Positions 39,816 to 49,026 of a stretch of 64,000 bases of DNA are shown one piece after another; position 1 is the stretch's first letter; every line of letters starts with the position of its first letter. Origin of the DNA: Oscillospiraceae bacterium (lineage in GTDB: Bacteria > Bacillota > Clostridia > Oscillospirales > Oscillospiraceae); contig SVMA01000005.1 of assembly GCA_015067635.1 (NCBI GenBank), positions 45,850 through 109,849 of the forward strand. The letters run 5' to 3'. A program made the translations under genes and the position numbers. The notes under the pieces are model-generated. The model was not told where the DNA came from, ran no database searches, and saw nothing but the letters and a program-made list of their open reading frames with translations.

Positions 39816-40595
39816 CTAAAATCCCATCGTTTGTAATTCGTGCGCGATATGCAGATAAAAAAGACTGACGTCCTTGCGTTTTTGTTTATTTCCAAATGTA
39901 CCGTCCATTTGAAAATGGTCTATGGGTCTTTCAATATTTCCCCGATAGTTTCCCCATTGACTGGAAGAAACGGAGACCATTCCGTCAGAATCACCCTGTT
40001 CGCAAAAGCGGGAAATCTTATAGGGCAGGTACATCAAAAAGGCTTTCTTGTCCCGGGTGTTGGCAGAATAGCTTTGATAGTAAACTGACGGGTCGTTGGG
40101 AGTGGCTTCATTGAATTCTGCCATAGCGTCATAGGTAAGATCCCGGCCCAGCTGGAGCATATCCGGCTTTCGGTCACCGAGAATACGGTAAAAGGTGTTT
40201 GCAAAAAAGGCAATGGTCTTTGCGCAAAACAGTGGCATTTTCAAAAGCTTTGTGCTCAGACCGGAGCCGTGGTGAGGAGAAGAAAGGGTGGTCAAAGATG
40301 CCACGCAGTCTACCATATCCAAGAGGGAAATCATGTATCGGGCATCAACACCGCCCTTGGAATGGGCGATGATGTTTACTTTTTCACAGTGTTCTGTTTC
40401 AAGCAGATTCAAAATCTCGGTTTTTAGCTGGGCGGCATTGCCGGCAACGGAACCGACGGCATCGTGGTTGGCAATATGAACCACATTACCCGCTTGGCGC
40501 AGAGCCTGGGAAATATCCCGAAAGGCAGGACGAAAGCGTGTATTCTTCACCATCATGCCATGCACCAGCACAATGGGATATTTACATTTTTCCAA
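39816..40595 (-). CDS. Alpha/beta hydrolase, lipase-like
   Basis: 259 residues. Starts YPIVLVHGMM (oxyanion region), nucleophile Ser in AHSKGG, probable acid Asp in QGDSDGMV and His in IDHFQMDG. The pattern resembles secreted triacylglycerol lipases of the Staphylococcus/Pseudomonas type, but no signal peptide is present, so it should be cytosolic. Substrate unknown. Start: TTG 40595, 9 bases after AGGAGG; no better ATG exists. Lies between tsaC and tpiA on the same strand. Confidence 0.8.
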   Translation of the reverse strand: MEKCKYPIVLVHGMMVKNTRFRPAFRDISQALRQAGNVVHIANHDAVGSVAGNAAQLKTEILNLLETEHCEKVNIIAHSKGGVDARYMISLLDMVDCVASLTTLSSPHHGSGLSTKLLKMPLFCAKTIAFFANTFYRILGDRKPDMLQLGRDLTYDAMAEFNEATPNDPSVYYQSYSANTRDKKAFLMYLPYKISRFCEQGDSDGMVSVSSSQWGNYRGNIERPIDHFQMDGTFGNKQKRKDVSLFYLHIAHELQTMGF

Positions 40596-40622
40596 CAGAC
40601 AACACCTCCTCTCCGAAAAGAA

Positions 40623-40655
40623 CATGGAGCAGCTGTATTGCACAACTGCTCCATG
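40623..40655 (-). terminator. Probable terminator of tpiA
   Basis: A 10-base inverted repeat (40623-40632 with 40646-40655) enclosing a 13-base loop, followed on the minus strand by TTCTTTTC. Weak T run; partial read-through into the hydrolase gene is likely. Confidence 0.5.
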
Positions 40656-40661
40656 AATATT

Positions 40662-41438
40662 TTACACAGTGGGTTGGTTGGCAGCCTCAATGATCTGCAC
40701 AAACTTCTCGGGAACCAGAGAAGCACCACCAATCAGACCGCCGTCGATGTCGGGCTGAGCCAACAGCTCAAAAGCGTTCTTCTCGTTCATGGAGCCGCCG
40801 TACAGGATGGAGATGGCACGGGCATTCTTGGAGGAATACAGCTTACGCACAACGGCACGAATGCTGTTGCAGACCTCCTCAGCCTGTTCGGGAGTGGCGG
40901 TACGGCCGGTGCCGATGGCCCAAATGGGCTCATAAGCAATAACTACCTTGCGGACCTTGTCCTCGGGAACACCGGCAAGACCCAGCTTAATCTGCATGGA
41001 GATCCATTCCTCGGTGATGTCAGCCTCTCTCTGTTCCAGAGATTCGCCGCAGCACATGATGGGAACCAAACCGGCTTCCAGGGCGGCCAAAACCTTTGCA
41101 TTGACATCGGCATCGGTTTCACCCATGGCACGACGCTCGGAGTGACCGATAATTACGTACTTACAGCCTGCATCTGTCAGCATGTTGGTTGCGATTTCGC
41201 CGGTGTAGGCGCCGCTTGCATTTGCGTTGCAGTTCTCAGCACCGATACCAACACGGGTCTCCCGCATGGCACGCACAGCGGCAGGAATGCAAACAGCAGG
41301 GACGCACAGCGCGACATCGCACCAACGACCCTTGGGAAGGATAGCCTTGAGCTGATTCATAAACTCCTTGGTTTCGGAGGGGGTCTTGTTCATTTTCCAG
41401 TTACCAGCAATGACGGTCTTACGATACTTTTTATTCAT
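40662..41438 (-). CDS. tpiA: Triosephosphate isomerase
   Basis: 258 residues. Interconverts glyceraldehyde 3-phosphate and dihydroxyacetone phosphate. Lys15 in GNWKMNK, catalytic His in IIGHSERR, catalytic Glu in AYEPIWAIGTG, phosphate loop YGGSMN. Follows pgk on the same strand, the usual glycolytic pairing. Confidence 0.98.
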   Translation of the reverse strand: MNKKYRKTVIAGNWKMNKTPSETKEFMNQLKAILPKGRWCDVALCVPAVCIPAAVRAMRETRVGIGAENCNANASGAYTGEIATNMLTDAGCKYVIIGHSERRAMGETDADVNAKVLAALEAGLVPIMCCGESLEQREADITEEWISMQIKLGLAGVPEDKVRKVVIAYEPIWAIGTGRTATPEQAEEVCNSIRAVVRKLYSSKNARAISILYGGSMNEKNAFELLAQPDIDGGLIGGASLVPEKFVQIIEAANQPTV

Positions 41439-41509
41439 GACATGTTTCTCCTTATATGTGTCATCCTGATTGGATGTGATTTACAAATTCAATATTATGT
41501 GGCAGGGAA

Positions 41510-41531
41510 GTGGGGGCGAAATCGCCCCCAC
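41510..41531 (-). terminator. Hairpin between pgk and tpiA
   Basis: A 10-base GC-rich perfect stem (41510-41519 with 41522-41531) and no T run, just after the pgk stop. More likely an mRNA-end stabiliser or processing site than a full terminator. Confidence 0.5.
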
Positions 41532-41547
41532 GCATACGGAAAGGGAA

Positions 41548-42747
41548 TTACTTATCCTGCAGGCAGGCAATACCGGGCAGTTCCAGACCTTCCAGGAATT
41601 CCAGAGAGGCACCGCCGCCGGTGGAAATATGTGTGATCTGATCAGCGAAGCCCAGCTGTTCACAAGCAGCTGCGGAGTCTCCGCCGCCAACGATGGTTAC
41701 GGCGTCGGAATCGGCCAGAGCCTGGGCAACAGCGATGGTGCCCTTTGCCAGGGTGGGATTCTCGAACACGCCCATGGGGCCGTTCCAAACAACGGTCTTT
41801 GCGGCCTTGGCAGCGGCTGCAAATTCAGCACAAGCCTTGGGGCCAATATCCAGACCCATTTGATCTGCGGGGATAGCGGTGCAGTCCACATAGTCAACGG
41901 GGATTTCTGCGTCGATAGGATCCGGGAAGGAAGCGGCAACAGCGGTATCCACAGGCAGCAGCAGCTTTACGCCCTTAGCCTGAGCCTTGGCCATCATTTC
42001 CTTACAGTAATCCAGCTTCTCGTTGTCCACCAGGGACTTGCCAACAGTATAGCCCTGCGCAGCCAGGAAGGTGTAGGCCATACCGCCGCCGATGATCAGG
42101 GTGTCCACCTTTTCCAGAAGGTTATTGATGACGTTGAGCTTGTCAGAGACCTTTGCGCCGCCCAAAATAGCGACAAAGGGACGCTCGGGATTAGCCAGAG
42201 CCTTACCCATAATGGAAACTTCCTTCTGCACCAGATAGCCACAGACAGCAGGAAGGTAATCAGCAACACCGGCAGTAGAAGAGTGTGCACGGTGTGCAGT
42301 GCCGAAAGCGTCGTTAACGAAAATATCGGCCAAATCTGCCAGGGCCTTGGACAGCTCGGGGTCGTTCTTGGTCTCGCCCTTGATGTAACGGGTGTTTTCC
42401 AGCAGCATCACGTCACCGTTTTGCAGAGCAGCGGCCTTTGCCTTGGAGTCCTCACCGGCCACATCTGCAGCCATGATAACTTCCTTGCCCAACAGCTGGC
42501 TGATGCGCTCTGCTACGATTTTCAGGCTCAGCTCGGGCTTCCATTCGCCCTTGGGCTTACCCATGTGAGAGCAGAGAATGACCTTTGCACCCTTGTCAAC
42601 CAGATATTGAATGGTCGGCATTGCGGCGACGATACGCTTGTCGGATGTGATCTTGCCATCCTTGGTGGGAACATTGAAGTCGCAGCGGCACAGAACGCGC
42701 TTGCCGGCAACTTCGATATCCTCAATGGACTTCTTGTTGTAGTTCAT
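41548..42747 (-). CDS. pgk: Phosphoglycerate kinase
   Basis: 399 residues. Substrate-level ATP formation in glycolysis. Substrate motif [22 protein letters not shown], nucleotide loop NGPMGVFE and [18 protein letters not shown] 7 bases before the ATG. Upstream of tpiA. Confidence 0.98.
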   Translation of the reverse strand: MNYNKKSIEDIEVAGKRVLCRCDFNVPTKDGKITSDKRIVAAMPTIQYLVDKGAKVILCSHMGKPKGEWKPELSLKIVAERISQLLGKEVIMAADVAGEDSKAKAAALQNGDVMLLENTRYIKGETKNDPELSKALADLADIFVNDAFGTAHRAHSSTAGVADYLPAVCGYLVQKEVSIMGKALANPERPFVAILGGAKVSDKLNVINNLLEKVDTLIIGGGMAYTFLAAQGYTVGKSLVDNEKLDYCKEMMAKAQAKGVKLLLPVDTAVAASFPDPIDAEIPVDYVDCTAIPADQMGLDIGPKACAEFAAAAKAAKTVVWNGPMGVFENPTLAKGTIAVAQALADSDAVTIVGGGDSAAACEQLGFADQITHISTGGGASLEFLEGLELPGIACLQDK

Positions 42748-42777
42748 AGTGATTCCTCCATTATATATCAGGGGACG

Positions 42778-43260
42778 TTACCCCTTCATTTTTCCAAAAT
42801 CCTGCAAACCGGGAAAATGCAATTGGCGCAGTGCTTCGTAAACTGTAATCGCCACAGCGTTGCTTAAATTCAGACTGCGGGTGTCCGGAAGCATGGGAAT
42901 GCGGATGCATTGATCATAGTGCTGTGCAAGGAACGCTTCAGGCAGCCCTTTGGTTTCTTTGCCGAAGAAGAGATAGCAGTTATCTGCGAAATCGGCCTCT
43001 GTGTAGCACCGGGGTGCTTTTGTGGACAGACACCACATTTGCGAAACCTGGTTTTTTGAGAAAAAGTCGTCCAGGTTCGCATAGTCCAGCACTTCCACAG
43101 CGTTCCAGTAATCCAAACCGGCCCGACGGACGGCTTTTTCAGAGATGTCGAAGCCCAAAGGGCGAATCAAGTGAAGCCGACAGCCGGTGGCGGCACAGGT
43201 ACGGGCGATGTTGCCGCAGTTTTGGGGAATTTCAGGCTCTACCAAAACAATATTCAGCAT
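42778..43260 (-). CDS. trmL: tRNA (cytidine/uridine-2'-O)-methyltransferase TrmL
   Basis: 160 residues. SPOUT methyltransferase acting on the wobble base of tRNA-Leu. Motif 1 VEPEIPQNCGNIARTCAAT, then FFGKETKGLP and the knot motif RSLNLSNAVAI. The short length fits TrmL rather than TrmH. Upstream of pgk with a 30-base gap. Confidence 0.94.
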   Translation of the reverse strand: MLNIVLVEPEIPQNCGNIARTCAATGCRLHLIRPLGFDISEKAVRRAGLDYWNAVEVLDYANLDDFFSKNQVSQMWCLSTKAPRCYTEADFADNCYLFFGKETKGLPEAFLAQHYDQCIRIPMLPDTRSLNLSNAVAITVYEALRQLHFPGLQDFGKMKG

Positions 43261-43310
43261 CTTGGTCCTCCATTCTCCAAAAAACTGCGACGGAAATCTT
43301 ATGCCTGTTT

Positions 43311-43339
43311 ATTGTATGCGAAACTTTCCATAAAATCAA
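43311..43339 (-). promoter_or_regulatory. Promoter of trmL-pgk
   Basis: On the minus strand TTGATT (43339-43334), 17 bases, TACAAT (43316-43311). Confidence 0.75.
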
Positions 43340-43514
43340 TCAAAAATTTATATTTCAGGCATTTTTTAATACAATATACATAAAAAAATGGAGAATTGTC
43401 GCAAATTTGTGAAAAATGCGCGTTGGTATTTTTTCGGATATGCGAAAGGGGGTAAAAAAATGGGAAAAACGCCTGCAAATCGTAAAGAATCCGTAAATAT
43501 TCCCAATTTGGGTA

Positions 43515-43543
43515 TTTACGAATGAAGAGAAAAGATGTAAAAT
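43515..43543 (+). promoter_or_regulatory. Likely promoter of the anchored-protein gene
   Basis: TTTACG (43515-43520), 17 bases, TAAAAT (43538-43543). Weaker than consensus. Confidence 0.5.
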
Positions 43544-43576
43544 GGTGTCAAATGCATTGAGATAAGGAGAACGACG

Positions 43577-44257
43577 ATGAATCAGGAGCATGTGGATAAA
43601 GGCTTGCGGAGCTTTCGGAAAAGCATGAAGGGAATGACCTTCAAGGAAAAAGTGAAGCATTTCCTATACTACTACGGAAAATATACGATCATTTTCGCGT
43701 TTTTGATCTTTATGTTTGTGGATATTGTTTATCAGGCCAGCCGTCCCAAGCCGGAGGTGCTGCTTTCCGGAACAGCGGTGAACGTAAAGGTTTCGGAGGA
43801 AGCGGAAAAAAAGCTGGTGGAAGATGCCTTTGCCCATATGGGAGGTGTGGAACCCGGCAAACAGGAAGTAACGCTGGTTCCCAATGCCATCAGTAATGCA
43901 AATCTGCAGCTGATGCCGGTTTTGCGAACCAAAATGCTGGCAGGCGATTTTGACTATATGCTTTTGGACCAAGAAGCCTTGAATGTACTGGTGTCCGTGG
44001 GTGCCTTTGCAGATCTGGAACGTATTTTGTCCGCAGAGGATATGCTGAAATGGGGAGCGCGCTTTGCATATGTAGAGGATAAAAACGATATGCGCCATCC
44101 CATTGCAATCAATATCGTCGGCACGCCCTTGGCGGAGCAGTGCGTATTTGAGAGCGAGTACATGTATATCGCCTTTCCGATCACAGAGGATCAGCAGGAT
44201 ACAGTCAAGCCGTTTTTTGAATATTTATCCCAAGAGCTTCTGCGACTGGAAGATTGA
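43577..44257 (+). CDS. Hypothetical membrane-anchored protein
   Basis: 226 residues. A charged N-terminal cytoplasmic part, KEKVKHFLYYYGKY, then one membrane helix (about residues 34-52), and an outside domain of about 170 residues. The outer domain contains MLAGDFDYMLLDQEALNVLV, which recalls the lobe of a solute-binding protein, but the match is loose. AAGGAG lies before the ATG. Just upstream of aspS, whose promoter overlaps this gene's stop. Function unknown. Confidence 0.75.
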   Translation: MNQEHVDKGLRSFRKSMKGMTFKEKVKHFLYYYGKYTIIFAFLIFMFVDIVYQASRPKPEVLLSGTAVNVKVSEEAEKKLVEDAFAHMGGVEPGKQEVTLVPNAISNANLQLMPVLRTKMLAGDFDYMLLDQEALNVLVSVGAFADLERILSAEDMLKWGARFAYVEDKNDMRHPIAINIVGTPLAEQCVFESEYMYIAFPITEDQQDTVKPFFEYLSQELLRLED

Positions 44258-44282
44258 CATTTGGGGTATTTTGTGAAATAAT
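44254..44282 (+). promoter_or_regulatory. Promoter of aspS
   Basis: TTGACA (44254-44259), 17 bases, AATAAT (44277-44282). The -35 overlaps the stop codon of the preceding gene. The leader is too short for a T-box. Confidence 0.7.
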
Positions 44283-44317
44283 AACAAACGAAATAAAAGA
44301 AGAGGGGAACAGAAGAA

Positions 44318-46090
44318 ATGACCCAATCCAGAACCCATAACTGCGGCGAGCTGCGGCTGGCAGATGCAGGAAAAGAAGTAACCCTTGTCGGCTGGCTGGA
44401 AAACATCCGGGAAGTCGGCTCCAATTTCGCATTCCTTGTTTTGCGGGATTTCTACGGCACTACGCAGGTAGTGGTGGAAACTGAGGAAATGATGAAGATC
44501 ATCAAGCCCATCAACAAGGAATCCACCATTTCCGTTACCGGTACCGTTCGGGAACGGGAGAGCAAGAACACCAAGCTGCCCACCGGCGAGATTGAGGTGG
44601 TACCCACTGCTGTCAAGGTGTTGGGTAAGTGCCGCCATAATCAGCTGCCTTTTGAAATCAACAAGTCCAAAGATGCGGATGAAAATACCCGTCTGAAGTA
44701 CCGCTATTTAGACCTGCGGAATCCGGCAGTGAAGAGCAATATCGTTCTGCGGTGCCAGACTGTGGCGGAAATTCGCCGGCTGATGACGGAAAAGAACTTC
44801 CTGGAGATCACTACACCGATTTTGACGGCGTCTTCTCCGGAAGGTGCCCGTGACTACCTGGTGCCTGCCCGGAATCACCCCGGCAAGTTCTATGCTCTGC
44901 CTCAGGCACCTCAGCAGTTCAAGCAGCTGCTGATGACCTCCGGCTTTGACCGCTATTTCCAAATTGCGCCCTGCTTCCGGGATGAGGATGCCCGGGCAGA
45001 CCGTACTCCCGGCGAGTTTTATCAGCTGGATATGGAAATGGCATTTGCCACACAGGATGATGTGCTGTCCACTCTGGAAGATGTGATGGTACCTCTGTTC
45101 ACGAAGCTGGGTAAGTATAAGCGGGTTTCCACAGCTCCCTTCCGCCGCATTGGCTTCAATGAAGCCATGGAACGCTACGGCTCCGATAAGCCGGATCTGC
45201 GTATTGATCTGGAAGTGCAGGATATCACGCAGGAGGTGCAGGGCTGCGGCTTCGGACCTTTTGAGGGGGCTACGGTCAAGGCCGTGTGCGTGGATAATTT
45301 TGAACAGGCGCGTAAATGGATCGACAAGTTGCTGGTAGACGTGGAAGTCCAGACCGGAAACAAGGCCTGCTGGGTCAAGGTGGACGAGAACGGAGAGCTG
45401 ACCGGCGGTGTTTCCAAGTTCCTGCTGGAATGCAAGGATGCGCTGGTCGCCAAATTAAACCTGAAGCCCGGTTCCTTTGTGTGCATGGCGGCAGGCAAAA
45501 AGCAGGCGGCTCAGAAGACTGCCGGCGTTATTCGCACCATGTTGGGCAAACGTGTTCCCGGTCACTTCGACGAGGAGCAATACGCATTTTGCTGGATCGT
45601 GGATTTCCCCATGTACGAAATGGGAGAGGAATCCGGTGAGTTGGAATTCTGTCATAATCCCTTCTCCATGCCTCAGGGCGGTCTGGAGGCACTGGAAAAG
45701 GCAGAGGGCAATGTGGAAGAATTGCTGAAGATCAATGCTTATCAGTATGATATGGTTTGCAACGGCTATGAAACCGCTTCCGGCGCTGTACGGAATCATG
45801 ACCCCGAAATCATGGTTAAGGCCTTCCAGATGGTTGGCCTGGGCGAGGAAGATGTGAAAGCCAAGTTCCCGGCAATGTACAATGCCTTTACCTACGGTGC
45901 ACCGCCCCATGCCGGTGCGGCTCCGGGAATTGACCGCATTGTCATGATCCTGACCGGAGAAGAATCCATCCGGGAAGTGATTACTTTCCCCATGAACAAG
46001 AATGCCCAGGATCTGATGATGGATGCGCCCACCCCTGTGGAGCAGATCCAGCTGGATACCGTGCATATCGCACTGAACATCAAGGAATAA
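44318..46090 (+). CDS. aspS: Aspartyl-tRNA synthetase
   Basis: 590 residues, the bacterial-type length. Charges tRNA-Asp. The N-terminal OB anticodon domain (GWLENIREVG) is followed by the class II catalytic core: FLEITTPILTASSPEGARD, FRDEDARADRTPGEFYQLDMEM (cut by the GAD insertion, about residues 290-420), and motif 3 GAAPGIDRIVMILTGE. AGAGGGGA before the ATG. Confidence 0.98.
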   Translation: MTQSRTHNCGELRLADAGKEVTLVGWLENIREVGSNFAFLVLRDFYGTTQVVVETEEMMKIIKPINKESTISVTGTVRERESKNTKLPTGEIEVVPTAVKVLGKCRHNQLPFEINKSKDADENTRLKYRYLDLRNPAVKSNIVLRCQTVAEIRRLMTEKNFLEITTPILTASSPEGARDYLVPARNHPGKFYALPQAPQQFKQLLMTSGFDRYFQIAPCFRDEDARADRTPGEFYQLDMEMAFATQDDVLSTLEDVMVPLFTKLGKYKRVSTAPFRRIGFNEAMERYGSDKPDLRIDLEVQDITQEVQGCGFGPFEGATVKAVCVDNFEQARKWIDKLLVDVEVQTGNKACWVKVDENGELTGGVSKFLLECKDALVAKLNLKPGSFVCMAAGKKQAAQKTAGVIRTMLGKRVPGHFDEEQYAFCWIVDFPMYEMGEESGELEFCHNPFSMPQGGLEALEKAEGNVEELLKINAYQYDMVCNGYETASGAVRNHDPEIMVKAFQMVGLGEEDVKAKFPAMYNAFTYGAPPHAGAAPGIDRIVMILTGEESIREVITFPMNKNAQDLMMDAPTPVEQIQLDTVHIALNIKE

Positions 46091-46096
46091 AGTTAA

Positions 46097-46126
46097 GCGG
46101 ACAGGCAAATGCCTGTCCGCAATTTT
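46097..46126. terminator. Terminator between aspS and the acyltransferase-like gene
   Basis: A 10-base perfect stem (46097-46106 with 46111-46120), loop AAAT, then AATTTT. Serves aspS and may also act on the convergent gene. Confidence 0.85.
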
Positions 46127-46934
46127 ATTCTGCAAGCAAACCGGTGACGGTGTAAAAGGTTTTTCCGGAAAGAATACTGTCTTTGATCTTGGCGGCAAAG
46201 CCGCTTGTTGGCTGGAAGTCCTGCAGATTCGTGCGCGTGGTATCCCATTTGAACAAATACCGCAGCAGTCCATCGGATTCCATACGAAAGAAGGTTTGGA
46301 ATCGATTTTGAAACGCGAGGATGTTGCTGTCAGGCTTCAGAAACTCTTTTAATGTTGGATCCAAAAGCCAGGAATGACAGGTGATCCCTTGGTAGGAATA
46401 TGCGGGGAAATAAGCTGCAAAAAAGGTTCTGGCGGCCGCAATAGAAGTATCCACAGCCCCCGGCGTTAAAGGGCCTTCATCCGGAATGTGTATCTCAAGA
46501 ACGGGCGTACCTTCGGATATGCCTTTTTCCGGGATGCCACGGTGGGCAGGAGCCATACAGAATTGCAAACGTCCCAACTGAAACAAAATACCCTCAAAAT
46601 GCCGTTTCAGCCACATTAGTTCGCCCAAATAGAGCGTCCCTTTTACCTCAGTCCAGATTTTGGTATAGCGCACCACATCCTGCAGCGTGTCAATCAGAAT
46701 ATTTTCCTCAATACCGTGCTTGCGGTACAGTTCTTCCAGACTTTCACACATAAAGAGAAATGACAGAAGATTCTGCTTGCCGTCTTCACAGTTTAAATCG
46801 TATGTGTCGATGGTGACGGTATCGGAAATTGGATAGGTTTCCAATGCTTTGTAGAATTCTACATTGTAATCTTTCGGAAAACCTAACTTCAAGTACCATT
46901 TTTCGATGATCTTTTGAGTATTGCTGTGTGACAT
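46125..46934 (-). CDS. Acyltransferase-like protein (NAT_N/GNAT_C type)
   Basis: 269 residues, soluble. The first half is helical; the second half holds LEIHIPDEGPLTPGAVDTSI and CHSWLLDPTLKEFL, which I associate with the two-domain N-acyltransferase N-terminal/GNAT-like C-terminal family of Firmicutes. Substrate unknown. Start ATG 46934, with GGAGTG 7 bases upstream; an in-frame ATG at 46958 lacks a site. Monocistronic and convergent with aspS. Confidence 0.7.
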   Translation of the reverse strand: MSHSNTQKIIEKWYLKLGFPKDYNVEFYKALETYPISDTVTIDTYDLNCEDGKQNLLSFLFMCESLEELYRKHGIEENILIDTLQDVVRYTKIWTEVKGTLYLGELMWLKRHFEGILFQLGRLQFCMAPAHRGIPEKGISEGTPVLEIHIPDEGPLTPGAVDTSIAAARTFFAAYFPAYSYQGITCHSWLLDPTLKEFLKPDSNILAFQNRFQTFFRMESDGLLRYLFKWDTTRTNLQDFQPTSGFAAKIKDSILSGKTFYTVTGLLAE

Positions 46935-47015
46935 GCTCTTCACTCCGTTTCGGTGCAATGTATGATAAGTATACAGGATAACCGGATCATTTTCAATGGG
47001 AATATAAAAAAGAAA

Positions 47016-47035
47016 GGGGCAGCCGAAGCTGCCCC
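47016..47035 (-). terminator. Terminator of the SpoIIQ-like gene
   Basis: An 8-base GC stem (47016-47023 with 47028-47035), loop CGAA, followed on the minus strand by TTTCTTTTTT. Confidence 0.88.
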
Positions 47036-47055
47036 AAACAAAGAGGAAAGAAAAA

Positions 47056-47706
47056 TCAGTCCATTTGCAGGAATTCTGCCGGATTCATAGGTTGGTCATT
47101 CCACGTTACGGAGAAGTGCAGATGGTCTCCCTGGGCACTTTCCAGCAATGCGGTGTTGGCAACCGTACCAATGGCATCTCCTGTTTTTACCACATCACCG
47201 GCATTCACCGTCACGTTCTCAGCAAGAGAAGAATACGTGGTAACATAACCGCCATCATGCCGGATAACTACCGTATTACCCATGGTATCATCCTTGAAAA
47301 CAGTGTACACCGTTCCGGGTGCGGCGGCACAAACAACAGTGCCGGCATCGGCGGCAATGTCAATTCCGTTGTGGACACGCCAATCCCGTGTGGTTTCGTT
47401 GTAGCTCAGACAGTCCATGGCATAGTCCTTGATGGTTTCCCCGGCGACCGGCTGTCCGATGGGCTTGGGACGGTTGGCGGGCGCTGTGGTATTACCGGGA
47501 TTTGTGGGATCGGTGGGGGTAATGATGCCTGCCTGGACATCATCTCCCGGGGTGATTGCGGGGTTGTTCAGTTGTGGATCTTCTGTTTGATTTGCGGACT
47601 GATAGTACATATAGCCGGAAATCCCGATGGCAGCTGCGCACAGGATCAGGGCTATGTAGTAGCCCTTCTTGCCAAAGCTGCGCTTAAAATTAAATTTTTT
47701 GCTCAT
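47056..47706 (-). CDS. spoIIQ: M23 family peptidase, SpoIIQ-like
   Basis: 216 residues. One N-terminal membrane helix (about residues 16-34), a Thr/Pro-rich linker (41-85), then a LytM (M23) domain. The zinc residues are intact: His112 and Asp116 (HNGIDIAAD), His195 and His197 (HLHF). Size and the KDYAMDCLSYNETTRDWRVH stretch resemble SpoIIQ, the forespore half of the SpoIIQ-SpoIIIAH channel; clostridial SpoIIQ often keeps the metal site. Start ATG 47706 (MSKKFNFKRSF) follows GGAGGTG. A vegetative cell-wall hydrolase is the alternative. Confidence 0.75.
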   Translation of the reverse strand: MSKKFNFKRSFGKKGYYIALILCAAAIGISGYMYYQSANQTEDPQLNNPAITPGDDVQAGIITPTDPTNPGNTTAPANRPKPIGQPVAGETIKDYAMDCLSYNETTRDWRVHNGIDIAADAGTVVCAAAPGTVYTVFKDDTMGNTVVIRHDGGYVTTYSSLAENVTVNAGDVVKTGDAIGTVANTALLESAQGDHLHFSVTWNDQPMNPAEFLQMD

Positions 47707-47826
47707 TGATAAGCACCTCCGTCCTTCAGTATGGCCAAAAAAACGGAACTTAAACCAAAATTTGGAATAAATTTGCACGAAGGAAAGCTTAACGGGGAAA
47801 AACTGCAAAAATATATGAAATAATCG

Positions 47827-47854
47827 TTGACAACCGTAAAAATTACGATATATT
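47827..47854 (+). promoter_or_regulatory. Likely promoter of potABCD
   Basis: TTGACA (47827-47832), 16 bases, TATATT (47849-47854), about 50 bases before potA. Confidence 0.65.
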
Positions 47855-47904
47855 TATACTTGTCATATTGTGACTAAAAATAAAGAAAGAAACGGGGGAG
47901 GATA

Positions 47905-49026
47905 ATGTCCAAGGAACTCATCAGGCTCCAGAATCTCACTATGGAGTTCGACGGGGAGTGTATACTCGACAGCATCAATCTCTACATTAACGACCATGAA
48001 TTTTTAACCTTGCTAGGCCCATCGGGCTGCGGCAAAACCACCACACTGCGGATCATCGGCGGTTTTTTAACCCCGACCGACGGTACGGTGATGTTTGACG
48101 GAAAGTGTATCAATGATGTTCCGCCTTATGAACGCCAGATCAATACGGTGTTTCAGCGCTATGCTCTGTTTCCCCACCTGAATGTGTTTGATAATATCGC
48201 ATTTGGTCTGCGGGTGGCCAAGCTGCCAAAAGAGCAAATTAACGAACGGGTCAACCGCATGTTGGAAATCGTCAGCCTGAAGGGCTACGGCCATCGCCGT
48301 ATCAGCTCTCTGTCCGGCGGTCAGCAGCAGCGGGTGGCCATTGCCCGTGCGCTGGTAAATGAACCCAAGGTACTTCTGCTGGATGAACCGTTGGGTGCAC
48401 TTGATCTGCGCCTTCGTAAGGATATGCAGAACGAGCTGAAGCGGATTCAGCAGACTACCGGCATCACATTTGTTTATGTGACTCACGACCAGGAGGAAGC
48501 ACTTTCCATGTCCGATACCGTTGTGGTAATGGACAAGGGCCGCATTCAGCAGATCGGCAAGCCTGAGGATATATATAATGAGCCGAAAAATGCCTTTGTG
48601 GCGGATTTTATCGGTGAAAGCAACATTTTGGACGGAGTCATGCTGGAGGATTTCAAAGTCAAGTTCTTCGGACGTGTCTTTGACTGTGTGGACAAGGGCT
48701 TTGAACCCAATGAGCTTGTAGACGTGGTCATTCGTCCTGAGGATATCGACATTGTAGAACCGAAACAGGGCCATTTGGTAGGTAAGGTTACCAATATTAC
48801 CTTCAAGGGCCTGAACTACGATATTATCGTGGAATTCAAGGGCTTCAAGTGGCTGATTCAGACTACGGATTATTGCGCGGAAGGCTCTACCATCGGCATT
48901 CGGTTGAATCCGGAAGACATCCATATCATGAAAAAGAGTGAATACTCCGGTATGTTTGGCGACTACAGCTCCTACTCTGCTGAGTATGACGAGCTGGCGG
49001 AGGATGTAGCCGATGAAGAAGAATAA
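47905..49026 (+). CDS. potA: Spermidine/putrescine ABC transporter ATPase PotA
   Basis: 373 residues. Energises polyamine import. Walker [10 protein letters not shown] (38-46), Q-loop [12 protein letters not shown], signature LSGGQQQR (136-143), Walker [13 protein letters not shown]-loop YVTHDQEEA and a C-terminal TOBE domain. Strong ribosome site GGGGGAGG. Overlaps potB by 14 bases. Confidence 0.95.
   Translation: MSKELIRLQNLTMEFDGECILDSINLYINDHEFLTLLGPSGCGKTTTLRIIGGFLTPTDGTVMFDGKCINDVPPYERQINTVFQRYALFPHLNVFDNIAFGLRVAKLPKEQINERVNRMLEIVSLKGYGHRRISSLSGGQQQRVAIARALVNEPKVLLLDEPLGALDLRLRKDMQNELKRIQQTTGITFVYVTHDQEEALSMSDTVVVMDKGRIQQIGKPEDIYNEPKNAFVADFIGESNILDGVMLEDFKVKFFGRVFDCVDKGFEPNELVDVVIRPEDIDIVEPKQGHLVGKVTNITFKGLNYDIIVEFKGFKWLIQTTDYCAEGSTIGIRLNPEDIHIMKKSEYSGMFGDYSSYSAEYDELAEDVADEEE

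Larger units (their letters stand above)
43261..43576. other. Divergent intergenic region trmL / anchored protein
   Basis: 316 bases without a gene, AT-rich. It holds one outward promoter on each strand (43311-43339 minus, 43515-43543 plus) and a small dyad CCCAATTTGGG (43502-43512) just ahead of the plus-strand -35. I see no RNA gene or conserved riboswitch in it. Confidence 0.6.

Noticed and set aside
40464..42867. Long plus-strand frames opposite tpiA, pgk and trmL
   Set aside because: All three minus-strand genes carry complete catalytic motifs; the plus-strand frames do not resemble any protein.
44283..44317. Possible T-box leader upstream of aspS
   Set aside because: The space between promoter and start codon is about 35 bases, too short for a T-box, and no T-box sequence is seen.
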